Part shown: positions 7,589-14,301 of the stretch, in pieces
Layout: the number at the start of each line of letters is the position of its first letter
How positions within the stretch are numbered: the first letter of the stretch is position 1
Source of the DNA: a virus
DNA: 21,211 nt
Virus record (IMG/VR): IMGVR_UViG_3300037264_001537
Span: 1-21,211 of that record
Strand: one strand, 5' to 3'
Notes under the pieces: model-generated
The model's database searches: none
Told to the model about the DNA's origin: nothing
What the model saw: only the letters and a program-made list of their open reading frames with translations
Position numbers and translations under genes: made by a program

Positions 7589-8629
7589 TTAGTTGACTCC
7601 TGTAATTCCAGTTAATACTCCTTGACGAAACGGAGCGGTGCAAATCAACTGACCTCCCAAAATCATAAAACCATTAACGGTTCCTTGATTGTAGGCTCTA
7701 ATCATACCAGTCCAAGTGAAAGCATCTCCAGGCGCATATATTTTGTCAACATAAACATTCCCTTCAATATCTTTCGCTTTCGGGGTAACTCTTTCACCCT
7801 CCCACCACTTAAGACCATACCATTCAAGGAATTTAGTATTAAGCATATAGAAGTAGCCAGTTGTGATTTTCTTATCTCTTGCGATAAGCATTCCATCCCA
7901 ATACTGTTCATCGTAACCAGATGTTGAAGCCTTCAAAGCCGCTCCAGCTCCCTTGAAATCAGAAGTATTTCTCTGATAAGGAGTTTGAAGTTGTTCAAAA
8001 TAACCCCAAGTTGTGTAATCAGTTATGATGAAGTCGGGTTTAACCGGACCATCAGAAATGGCGTTCCAAAGCGTTCTTACTTTAGCCAAAGAAATCGTTC
8101 CGCCAGAAGCGGTAACGGTTGAATTAAGACCAGTATAAGAAGCTCTTGTTAATCCGCCATAAGTGGAAGCGGTTGTCCCATCATCGATTGTGTTTGCGAG
8201 ACCATTCGGGGCTTTACTCCCAAATGAAGTCCCATCCCCTTGTAAGAGCGTTCCGATGTCGTCTGCGGCATCTTGCGCTCTTGATTCCATGACAACCTTC
8301 ATAAGTTTGAGGGCTTGCATGGGCGTTTCGTTAATAGACAAATCCGAACCAGCTAAAGCGACATTGGTCGCTACGAAAGTTGGATAGAAAGTCATATTAA
8401 CAGAAACTGGTTGCTGCGTAATCGGCAAAAGGTCAAAACCATTAAAAGCGACAGAGGCAACACCTTTCTGATATTTAATCGGAAAGAGCATTTGCGAACC
8501 ATCCCATTTCTTTGTTTTTGACATCAGTTTGCCGAAGAAATAGTTATCACGCAATATCTGGTCAACCCAAAAAGGCGCCAAATACTGATTTGTAGTCGTG
8601 GTAATATTTACTCCAGGTACACTTGCCAT
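7589..8629 (-). CDS. Major capsid protein (HK97-like fold)
   Basis: A 346-residue protein that forms the icosahedral head shell. Length, position directly after the scaffold gene and sequence pattern fit phage major capsid proteins. Near the N-terminus are the W-V-D-Q-I-L-R-D-N-Y-F-F-G-K-L segment and the G-S-Q-M-L-F-P-I-K-Y strand. The central spine-helix region (P-M-Q-A-L-K-L-M-K-V-V-M-E-S-R-A-Q-D-A) leads to G-T-L-L-Q-G-D-G-T, then G-L-A-N-T-I-D-D-G. The segment P-D-F-I-I-T-D-Y-T-T-W-G-Y-F at about residue 200 is typical of this class. No protease gene is seen nearby, so the scaffold may leave without cleavage or the protease may be elsewhere. The start is ATG at 8629 with an A-rich, Shine-Dalgarno-free leader. 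Confidence 0.88.
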   Translation of the reverse strand: MASVPGVNITTTTNQYLAPFWVDQILRDNYFFGKLMSKTKKWDGSQMLFPIKYQKGVASVAFNGFDLLPITQQPVSVNMTFYPTFVATNVALAGSDLSINETPMQALKLMKVVMESRAQDAADDIGTLLQGDGTSFGSKAPNGLANTIDDGTTASTYGGLTRASYTGLNSTVTASGGTISLAKVRTLWNAISDGPVKPDFIITDYTTWGYFEQLQTPYQRNTSDFKGAGAALKASTSGYDEQYWDGMLIARDKKITTGYFYMLNTKFLEWYGLKWWEGERVTPKAKDIEGNVYVDKIYAPGDAFTWTGMIRAYNQGTVNGFMILGGQLICTAPFRQGVLTGITGVN

Positions 8630-8662
8630 ATATTTGTAAATTTATTTTAATTATTTTCGACT
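8630..8662 (-). promoter_or_regulatory. A-rich translation leader of major capsid gene
   Basis: On the minus strand this leader overlaps the scaffold stop codon (TAGTCGAAAATAATTAAAAT) and continues A/T-rich to the ATG at 8629. It nearly matches the leader of the decoration gene, allowing two short gaps. With no Shine-Dalgarno present, the shared AGTCGAA plus TAATTAAAA tract is the best candidate for the translation start signal of the two most abundant head proteins. Confidence 0.45.
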
Positions 8663-9404
8663 ATATTATTCCGTGTTCTTTTAAGAACCGTTCTGTAGAA
8701 TCATTTTGAAGATTACTTTCTTTTGAATTACCCCCTCTAAACATTGAACGCCCAGCAAGTTCTTTCGCCCTGCTATTGGACTTTTCCATATTTGATTTAA
8801 AAATCTCATATACTGTTTCGGGGTCGGCATATTCAATTATATTTCCACCAGCATCTTTCGGAGAAAGCTTTTCCAAAAGAGTAAGAAATCCCTTTCGTAC
8901 TGTTTGATTTGAGAAATCCGCATTATGCGAATCTTCCAAATTATCCATCATATCCTCAAGACTTTCTTCTTCTTGTTTAACCGCTTGAGTTTCATTGTTG
9001 CGTTCTTGCTCAAAACTTTCCTTTGATTCTTTAAGGGCTTCTTCTTTGGCGGCTTTGTGGACGCCTTGGAGAGCTTTCTTAAGAAGTTCAGTAGCTTCTT
9101 GAGCTTCAGGAGTAGCAGTCCCATAAATCTTTTCAACAAGCTTAAGGTAATCCGCTTCTTCTGTTGTTCCGCGCAATTTTTGAGCTTCTTGTATGCCTTG
9201 TAATCGGGCAGTAGCAGTTAATGCTTCTTCTCTTAATTGCTGATTTTTTTCCAATAATCGTCTTTCTCGGCGATTTTTGGCTTTCATTTCATCGTCTTCG
9301 GAGGTTTCCTCTTCTGTTGATGAAATTTCTTCGGTTAATGGCTTATTCAGCACATCGTCCTCAGTAGGAACTAAATCTTCTAAAAATTTTTCTTGTTCGT
9401 TCAT
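8661..9404 (-). CDS. Putative capsid scaffolding protein
   Basis: A 247-residue, very acidic, mostly helical protein immediately upstream of the major capsid gene, the usual place and character of a scaffold. Residues 1-40 are strongly acidic (E-E-T-S-E-D-D-E). Residues 43-150 are alternating-charge helix, and the C-terminal ~30 residues (R-S-M-F-R-G-G-N-S-K, then F-L-K-E-H-G-I-I) would be the capsid-binding part in this class. I chose the ATG at 9404. A TTG at 9422 is in frame and would add six residues, but it falls inside the leader motif shared with the gene at 5936-6445, where the motif lies upstream of the ATG. The stop codon TAG overlaps the capsid leader. Scaffold function is inferred from context. 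Confidence 0.7.
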   Translation of the reverse strand: MNEQEKFLEDLVPTEDDVLNKPLTEEISSTEEETSEDDEMKAKNRRERRLLEKNQQLREEALTATARLQGIQEAQKLRGTTEEADYLKLVEKIYGTATPEAQEATELLKKALQGVHKAAKEEALKESKESFEQERNNETQAVKQEEESLEDMMDNLEDSHNADFSNQTVRKGFLTLLEKLSPKDAGGNIIEYADPETVYEIFKSNMEKSNSRAKELAGRSMFRGGNSKESNLQNDSTERFLKEHGII

Positions 9405-9416
9405 ATTTTTATGCTT

Positions 9417-9451
9417 TTTCAAGCTTTTACGCCTTTCGCAAGGTCTTTATT
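9417..9451 (-). promoter_or_regulatory. Leader motif copy A with GCGA tetraloop hairpin
   Basis: On the minus strand the core is CCTT-GCGA-AAGG (9432-9443) followed by CGTAAAAG. It matches 29 of 35 bases of the motif at 6450-6484, and both loops are GNRA. An 11-base direct repeat AAAAGCTTGAA flanks the hairpin (9450-9460 and 9418-9428), which could mark a dimeric binding site. The motif ends 12 bases before the scaffold ATG. Confidence 0.6.
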
Positions 9452-9480
9452 CAAGCTTTTAGATGGAGCTTTACAACCAA

Positions 9481-9505
9481 AAAAGGTGTCTTGATAACAC
9501 CTTTT
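9481..9505 (-). terminator. Terminator-like hairpin in scaffold leader
   Basis: The arms AAAAGGTGT and ACACCTTTT (9 bp) enclose a 7-base loop. On the minus strand the second arm runs into TTTTTTGG, the form of a weak intrinsic terminator. It lies about 75 bases before the scaffold ATG, so it would act as an attenuator rather than an operon end. A segment of the loop upstream (CACCCTTT on the minus strand) is nearly complementary to its first arm and could compete with it; that is inference. Confidence 0.5.
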
Positions 9506-9508
9506 ATA

Positions 9509-9573
9509 TGTCCACAGGAAACATCACTAACCTATGGACACACAAAGGGTGCTACCAAGTTTCTGTGATGTTT
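9509..9573 (-). ncRNA. Structured leader RNA with two interleaved helices
   Basis: On the minus strand the order is AAACATCAC, a 24-base stretch, TGTCCATAGG, TTA, GTGATGTTT, CCTGTGGACA. The first and third segments pair perfectly over 9 bases. The second and fourth pair over 10 bases with one G-U, and two more outer pairs are possible. The helices are interleaved, so they form a pseudoknot or two competing hairpins. Because no base separates the third and fourth segments, complete formation of both at once is sterically unlikely, which favours a switch or a partial pseudoknot. The terminator-like hairpin follows within a few bases. I do not recognise it as a known riboswitch or ribozyme class. 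Confidence 0.6.
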
Positions 9574-9588
9574 TTATTTAATTGTTAA

Positions 9589-9711
9589 TTATTCGTCTTC
9601 CTCTTCTTCTTTTTCTTCCTCTTCTTCGTATTTCTTATGTTTCTTTTTATCAAACTTTTTTTCGGCTTTCTCGGACATTTTCTTCTTGATAGCCTTTGAT
9701 TTCGCTTCCAT
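9589..9711 (-). CDS. 40-residue bipolar charged microprotein
   Basis: An ATG-to-TAA frame of 40 residues, starting 2 bases after the stop of the preceding small gene. The N-terminal half is basic (M-E-A-K-S-K-A-I-K-K-K-M) and the C-terminal half is an unbroken acidic run of Glu and Asp. The A-K-S-K-A-I-K-K-K segment recurs in the genes at 9866-10123 and 10141-10284. It may act as a head-assembly, DNA-condensing or scaffold-assisting peptide; no family is recognised. The low-complexity sequence makes coding potential harder to judge, but the tight packing supports a gene. Confidence 0.5.
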   Translation of the reverse strand: MEAKSKAIKKKMSEKAEKKFDKKKHKKYEEEEEKEEEEDE

Positions 9712-9713
9712 AG

Positions 9714-9830
9714 TTAAGGATTTTGACCATAGGACATTTTATCTTGTTCTGATGGTGCTTTAACTTGAGGGGCTACGACCTCTGCCTCCTTTATTTCTTC
9801 TTTTATTTCTTCTTGTTTTTTCTTTGGCAT
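9714..9830 (-). CDS. 38-residue charged microprotein
   Basis: An ATG-to-TAA frame of 38 residues: a Lys/Glu-rich N-terminal helix (P-K-K-K-Q-E-E-I-K-E-E-I-K-E-A-E) followed by a Pro-containing tail ending in M-S-Y-G-Q-N-P. Its stop lies 2 bases before the next start, and it belongs to the row of five very small genes between portal and scaffold. No domain is recognised. No Shine-Dalgarno is present, as elsewhere in the window. Confidence 0.5.
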   Translation of the reverse strand: MPKKKQEEIKEEIKEAEVVAPQVKAPSEQDKMSYGQNP

Positions 9831-9865
9831 ATTATTTAGATTTATTCTTTAATGCTCGACCATAG

Positions 9866-10123
9866 TTATTTATTTGATACAAATTCAGAAAAAGAACCTT
9901 TACGACCTTCTTTTTTCCACTCTTTATGCCAATCTTTTAGTCCTGGCTTAGTAAACTTAGTCCAATGAGGCGTCTTCCCCGCTACCTCTTTTTTCTTTGC
10001 TAATGCTTTAGATTTTGCTTTAGGTGAACTATGAAGCGAATGGTGTCCTAATTTTTCTGATTTTTCAAAAATTTTATCCATTCTATCATTATATCGTTGT
10101 GCTCCTGTTTTATAGTTTGCCAT
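9866..10123 (-). CDS. Small basic phage protein
   Basis: An 85-residue, strongly basic protein (many Lys and His, with H-H-S-L-H-S-S-P-K-A-K-S-K-A-L-A-K-K-K in the middle). The C-terminus has W-T-K-F-T-K-P-G-L-K-D-W-H-K-E-W-K-K-E-G-R in broken form, an aromatic/basic amphipathic helix. It carries the shared A-K-S-K-A-L motif. Composition suggests nucleic-acid binding, perhaps packed with the genome or active during packaging, but that is inference. It follows the 47-residue gene by 17 bases. Confidence 0.6.
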   Translation of the reverse strand: MANYKTGAQRYNDRMDKIFEKSEKLGHHSLHSSPKAKSKALAKKKEVAGKTPHWTKFTKPGLKDWHKEWKKEGRKGSFSEFVSNK

Positions 10124-10140
10124 AATTATCTTATTATAAT

Positions 10141-10284
10141 TTATATTTGAGATTTTTTTCTTTTTAAAGCTTTCGACTTAGCTCTTGCCTGTGCTTCTTT
10201 ATAAATCTTTTGAGCACGAGGAGTTTCTGCTATTTTTTTCATATTTTCATATCCTTTTCTAAAGTTTGGATGAATTTCTTTCAT
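10141..10284 (-). CDS. 47-residue basic microprotein
   Basis: An ATG-to-TAA frame of 47 residues, helical and basic throughout. The motif A-R-A-K-S-K-A-L-K-R-K-K-S at the C-terminus matches the A-K-S-K-A segment in the neighbouring small genes. The 29 bases before the start (GGTCGAATATAAATT on the minus strand) resemble the A-rich leaders of the capsid genes. It lies 49 bases after the stop of the 48-residue gene. No family recognised; DNA or RNA binding is possible. Confidence 0.5.
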   Translation of the reverse strand: MKEIHPNFRKGYENMKKIAETPRAQKIYKEAQARAKSKALKRKKSQI

Positions 10285-10333
10285 ATTTTACAATTATAAT
10301 TTATATTCGACCCTTTGTTAATAAAATCGTGTA

Positions 10334-10480
10334 TTATTTATACTTTTTCAATTCTTCGGCTTGCTCTTTATATTCTTTTTTAGCTCCTTTGCCGGTTTTT
10401 AAAACTTTAAGCAAGTGTTTATGCTCTTTGACAAAATCGGGCTTCTTCATTTTTATTATTGCTTGGTTTTTAGCGTTCAT
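10334..10480 (-). CDS. 48-residue basic microprotein coupled to portal gene
   Basis: An ATG-to-TAA frame of 48 residues whose ATG overlaps the portal stop codon in an ATGA arrangement, a strong sign of translational coupling. It is Lys-rich and helical (K-E-H-K-H-L-L-K-V-L-K-T-G-K-G-A-K-K-E). Similar short proteins with an 'H-K-H-L-x-x-V-L-K' core seem to occur in other phages, to my recollection, without known function. Confidence 0.55.
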   Translation of the reverse strand: MNAKNQAIIKMKKPDFVKEHKHLLKVLKTGKGAKKEYKEQAEELKKYK

Positions 10481-12411
10481 ACTTGAGATAATTTAGCGCT
10501 CGCTGACTCGGTGCTTTGTTGAAGTTTCTGTTTATGCGATTCATCACTTTGCTGAAGCTTTTGCTGATGTTCGGCTTGTTTCATACCTAACCCTTGCTGG
10601 AATTGCTGTGTTTCTTGCCCTTGTTGTCGAGCTTGAACTTGAGCTTGTTGAGCTTGTTGTTCCGCCATCATTTGTTGTAATTGGGCAAATAGTTCAGAGA
10701 AATTAAGCTTTAGATATGCTTGCGGGTCAACTTTCCACAATACTCCATCAGCCGCCGCTTCATCGGGATTTGGAAAATCTAAAGTTTCAAGAAGAATCTT
10801 CGGGCCGATAGCCCCTCTCGTATATAAATCAATGGCTTGATTCATCTTACTTACTTCGTCTTTCGGCTTCATTGAGTTAGGCGAAACACCCACAACAATT
10901 TGCCTATTTATATCCCTTGAAGATAACTCAACATATTGAACCGCCTTACCAACTCCCATAACAGCGGCAAAATGTTGTTCGTCATAAAACACTACATAAA
11001 GTTGAACTAACCAATTAAATACTGAACGGGCAACTGATTGTTCTATAACATCACTAATTCCGCCTCCAATTCTTGAAGTATCCCTGCCCTGATTCATTAT
11101 CATTCCCCTTGCCGTTTCGTCTTTTTTGGGTTGTTGTGAAGATATGCCTTGAACCCCCCACGATGAACGCAAGTGATTTTCGCTATTCTCAAGGTCTTTA
11201 AAAGCTGAGTCCGGCATATTAGGAGCGGCAATACGAACAATAGCTTCGCTTACAGGCCCACCTGGCGGAATTAAAACCTTACCTATACCCCTTGTAAGGG
11301 CATTAGAGGCCTGCTTAGCCGTCTCTTGGTTAAAATTGTTTTCCGAAAAAGCTAAACCATTATTACTTTGGCTTACATTATCATCAATCTGTTCTACCCG
11401 CTTACTTATCTTAGCTTGATTAGGAATGTTCTGCTCTATAAGACCAGTAATATCGTGCGGGCGTTCTTGTAAAGAGAAAACAGATAGAAAAGTATAAGGC
11501 TTTTGTGGTGAGGCGAAATGATTAAAAGGCTTCGTTTGAATAGGCGCTCCCAATTCATCAACATCTTCCGTGTCCTTGGCATAATTAAAGTATTCATTTT
11601 TATGCTTCTCTAAAACTATTTTCTTGTAAGTCTTGAAGCAATAATCATCAGTCCACCATTCAGTATAGATTACTTCAGTGCCTAACTTAACTCCATCGGC
11701 ATCTGTAACCGATTTCTCGATATAATCCTTTTTATCAGGGAATAAATCAATAAGCTCTTTAGCGGTTAAAGACATTCTTTCTCCAAGCCAAGACGAAAAG
11801 TTTCCATAAACATCAACAAACCCATCAGGGTCAAATAAAAAATCTTGTATCTTTCTATTCTCAACCGAAACATCTTTAATCTTTTCATTCCAACCATATT
11901 TTAATACTGCGAGTTGATAAATACTCCATCTTCGAGCCATTACTTCCAATTTACGCTTCAAAAGCAACTGGTCAGCGTGAAATTGAAGCATAGTTCTTAC
12001 TGCTTCAGCTATAGCATTTCCTTCGGGAGTATTGTCCGAATAAACTAAAGGGTCGGGATTACGAGCCAATGCCGCAGGCAAAAATGTTTCTTCCGACTCA
12101 AATTGTAAATTAGCGGCTCCTGGCTTGTCTTCATCCAATAAAGAACCATCTTTTTGTCTACCCAAATAAGACCTTAAATTTCTTTGAAAAGTCTTTGTTA
12201 TTCTACTTTCATAAGGAGCATAAATTTTTTCCCAATCATCTCTCAATTCTAAAAGCTCATCATCTGACATTGGCAAATCAAGCACATCAAGCAATTCGCC
12301 TGTTGCCCCTTCCATTTCATCGTTAGTGCCGGAAGCCACCTTGTTTATCCCGCTTTCAACAAGGTCAGTCACACCCTTTATATTAGCCGAAAAAGTATCT
12401 TCGTTTTTCAT
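10477..12411 (-). CDS. Portal protein
   Basis: A 644-residue protein forming the dodecameric ring through which DNA enters and leaves the head. The length, place after the large terminase and sequence match large portals of short-tailed phages. Supporting segments are the N-terminal helical wing (W-E-K-I-Y-A-P-Y-E-S-R-I-T-K-T-F-Q), the F-E-S-E-E-T-F-L-P-A-A-L-A-R-N-P-D-P-L wing entry near residue 105, and the stem/helix part with G-I-G-G-G-type turns. Residues 575-644 form a Gln-rich helical tail, including a tandem 11-residue repeat (H-Q-Q-K-L-Q-Q-S-D-E-S then H-K-Q-K-L-Q-Q-S-T-E-S). It recalls the C-terminal barrel of the P22 portal, which is known to signal head fullness; that parallel is inference. 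Its stop overlaps the next start. Confidence 0.82.
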   Translation of the reverse strand: MKNEDTFSANIKGVTDLVESGINKVASGTNDEMEGATGELLDVLDLPMSDDELLELRDDWEKIYAPYESRITKTFQRNLRSYLGRQKDGSLLDEDKPGAANLQFESEETFLPAALARNPDPLVYSDNTPEGNAIAEAVRTMLQFHADQLLLKRKLEVMARRWSIYQLAVLKYGWNEKIKDVSVENRKIQDFLFDPDGFVDVYGNFSSWLGERMSLTAKELIDLFPDKKDYIEKSVTDADGVKLGTEVIYTEWWTDDYCFKTYKKIVLEKHKNEYFNYAKDTEDVDELGAPIQTKPFNHFASPQKPYTFLSVFSLQERPHDITGLIEQNIPNQAKISKRVEQIDDNVSQSNNGLAFSENNFNQETAKQASNALTRGIGKVLIPPGGPVSEAIVRIAAPNMPDSAFKDLENSENHLRSSWGVQGISSQQPKKDETARGMIMNQGRDTSRIGGGISDVIEQSVARSVFNWLVQLYVVFYDEQHFAAVMGVGKAVQYVELSSRDINRQIVVGVSPNSMKPKDEVSKMNQAIDLYTRGAIGPKILLETLDFPNPDEAAADGVLWKVDPQAYLKLNFSELFAQLQQMMAEQQAQQAQVQARQQGQETQQFQQGLGMKQAEHQQKLQQSDESHKQKLQQSTESASAKLSQV

Positions 12412-12421
12412 TTACTATATT

Positions 12422-12670
12422 TTATAACAATTGACTCTTATTATCCAAATTTTCGTGTATTATTTTATAATAAGGACAACATTCATGATATTTATCATTT
12501 TCTTCAGTTAAAAAAATACCACATTCAGGGCATTGATTATTAGCCAACCGCTTAAGCTTCATCTTATTATTCCCTATATTAGTTCTCCACCTCCTCATCC
12601 AATTCTTGCGATACTCTTTACATTTATCGCATTTACATTTGCCAGCCAATTTTGAATTATGCTCAATCAT
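12422..12670 (-). CDS. Small zinc-binding protein between terminase and portal
   Basis: An 82-residue basic protein with two metal-ligand groups: C12, C14 and C17, then C47-P-E-C50 with H62, C64 and C65. The middle (Y-R-K-N-W-M-R-R-W-R-T) is a basic helix. The arrangement suggests a zinc ribbon or knuckle that binds nucleic acid. HNH endonucleases are common beside terminases, and the C-x-x-C halves are reminiscent of them, but I see no HNH catalytic histidine motif. Its ATG overlaps the large-terminase stop in an ATGA arrangement, so the two are coupled. Function unknown. Confidence 0.6.
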   Translation of the reverse strand: MIEHNSKLAGKCKCDKCKEYRKNWMRRWRTNIGNNKMKLKRLANNQCPECGIFLTEENDKYHECCPYYKIIHENLDNKSQLL

Positions 12671-14301
12671 AAATTAACAGGTTCGGACAAAATTATATTT
12701 TCATCAACCAGTCGCCCCTTTGGTATGCTGTCTAACCAATTATCACCCCCAACTATTTTAGCTTTCTCTCCACTATATTTCTGAAGTCCCACTATCGCAT
12801 AAAGCAAGGCATGGCAATAATGGTCTGCTCCATTCCTTTTCCATACATAATCAGCTCCGTATAAGCTTCTATCGTCTTTGTCGGGCATATCCTTAACAAT
12901 AATTCTTTCCCGATATATATTTCCAAAATGCGAGGCGAAGTCAGACCATTCTTCTGCCGTGCCATTTAATCTTATTCTGCCCATATCTCTTAATTGCTCA
13001 ACCATAAGCGTCATCATCCTATTCCTATCAACTTGAACCTTGCCGAACTCTTCGTCTTTGCCCCATTGGACTAACTCTAAACTCTTCCTATCCTTTCTAT
13101 AAAAACAAAGAAAAACTCTTCCGGGAAATTCAGACTGAAGCTTGCGAACGCCTATTAAATCTCCGCCTTGGTCAAATACAGCTACAGAATTAACAAACCT
13201 CTTTAAATGACTTCTAATAGCGTCATAAGGGTCTTTTGAAGCTGTTATCTCAGTTTCTTGGTCGTAATAAAATACCCCCTGCGAGTTCATTAAAACATAA
13301 TGTATTCCATGTCCAGTATCAGCTCCTATTATAGTTCTACCCTCTTGCTCATTAACCTTATCTACGCAATTTCTTAAAACAACAGACGATTCAATCCTGT
13401 CCTCACTTCCAATATATGGCAAGCCTAAAACATAGTTGTAAAAGTATTGCTTGTCTTTGAGCGGGTCTTTAAATGACTTTATAATATCTTTAGCCGACTT
13501 GTTATAAAGCATTAACTGCGAGACGTGATAACCCGAAAATTCTCCCTCTGCAGTTGGCTTCCAATATCCGCTTATCCTATCTTCCGTCTTCAACTCTCCC
13601 TTACACTTGGAGCAGATATAAATTCCATTCTCCATATCCACATTGTCGGGCCAAGTCATCGTCTGCTCGTGCCTACAATGCGGGCAAGTTATAAACCATT
13701 CTTTTTTATCGCTTTGTTGCCAATAAATATCTACTCCATGTCCGCATAAGCTTGGATGTGAGAAGTACCATCTCCAACCGCCATCTTCTTGCGCTTGAAG
13801 CCTATTCTCATACTGCGTGATAATATCAGGATTTGAGGCATCTACCTCATCGTGTATGTTTAATCCCGAAGGAACCATCATCGCTTGTTTAGCCGTGAAA
13901 GTTCCACGATAAAATATCATTGCCTCGCCTACGGTCTTTTGTTCTATAGTATCGTGTTCTTTTACCCAACTCATTAAAATTGGATTTTGAGCTATAATAC
14001 GATTTATCGCCCCGCCAACCATATCTTGAACATCTGATTGAGCCGGTAATGTATAAATTATCTGCCTTTTAAACTTCTTTGCGACATAAAAAGATTTAAG
14101 AGTTTGGCATACAGTCGCTCCGATTTGCGGAGGCTTTAACCAAACTTGTAAAGGAGAAAGGTCATTATAAATATCAAATAAAAATCGCCTATTCTTAAAT
14201 TCAATGAGCGAACCTATTTCATTCTTTATTTGGTGCTTTATTGTCCAAAGTGCTGGCGATCCCTCCATCGCTTGGGACACTTGTTCCTCTGTATATTCCA
14301 T
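12667..14301 (-). CDS. terL: Terminase large subunit, GpA-type
   Basis: This 544-residue packaging motor cuts concatemeric DNA and pumps it into the prohead. The ATPase part shows a deviant Walker A (K56-P-P-Q-I-G-A-T) with the lysine at the front, as in lambda gpA, and a Walker B at I-H-D151-E152. C206/C209 and C230/C233 form the zinc pair typical of the GpA family. The nuclease part carries likely metal-binding acids at G-A-D328-T-G, V-F-D377-Q-G-G and G-A-D493-H-Y-C-H. All of this is visible in the sequence; the family roles are established for lambda and relatives. The start overlaps the small-subunit gene by 83 bases. A second Met at residue 12 would shorten the overlap but not remove it. 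Confidence 0.92.
   Translation of the reverse strand: MEYTEEQVSQAMEGSPALWTIKHQIKNEIGSLIEFKNRRFLFDIYNDLSPLQVWLKPPQIGATVCQTLKSFYVAKKFKRQIIYTLPAQSDVQDMVGGAINRIIAQNPILMSWVKEHDTIEQKTVGEAMIFYRGTFTAKQAMMVPSGLNIHDEVDASNPDIITQYENRLQAQEDGGWRWYFSHPSLCGHGVDIYWQQSDKKEWFITCPHCRHEQTMTWPDNVDMENGIYICSKCKGELKTEDRISGYWKPTAEGEFSGYHVSQLMLYNKSAKDIIKSFKDPLKDKQYFYNYVLGLPYIGSEDRIESSVVLRNCVDKVNEQEGRTIIGADTGHGIHYVLMNSQGVFYYDQETEITASKDPYDAIRSHLKRFVNSVAVFDQGGDLIGVRKLQSEFPGRVFLCFYRKDRKSLELVQWGKDEEFGKVQVDRNRMMTLMVEQLRDMGRIRLNGTAEEWSDFASHFGNIYRERIIVKDMPDKDDRSLYGADYVWKRNGADHYCHALLYAIVGLQKYSGEKAKIVGGDNWLDSIPKGRLVDENIILSEPVNL

Noticed and set aside
9405-9422. TTG start at 9422 for the scaffold gene
   Set aside because: It falls inside the 35-base leader motif, which in the second copy ends upstream of the ATG. 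The ATG at 9404 is preferred.
9509-9573. A complete H-type pseudoknot with both helices fully formed
   Set aside because: There are no bases between the 3' half of the first helix and the 3' half of the second, so the strand cannot span a 9-bp stem. Partial or alternative folding is kept instead.
12422-12670. HNH homing endonuclease beside terL
   Set aside because: CxxC pairs are present, but there is no H-N-H catalytic pattern, and 82 residues is short for a complete enzyme.
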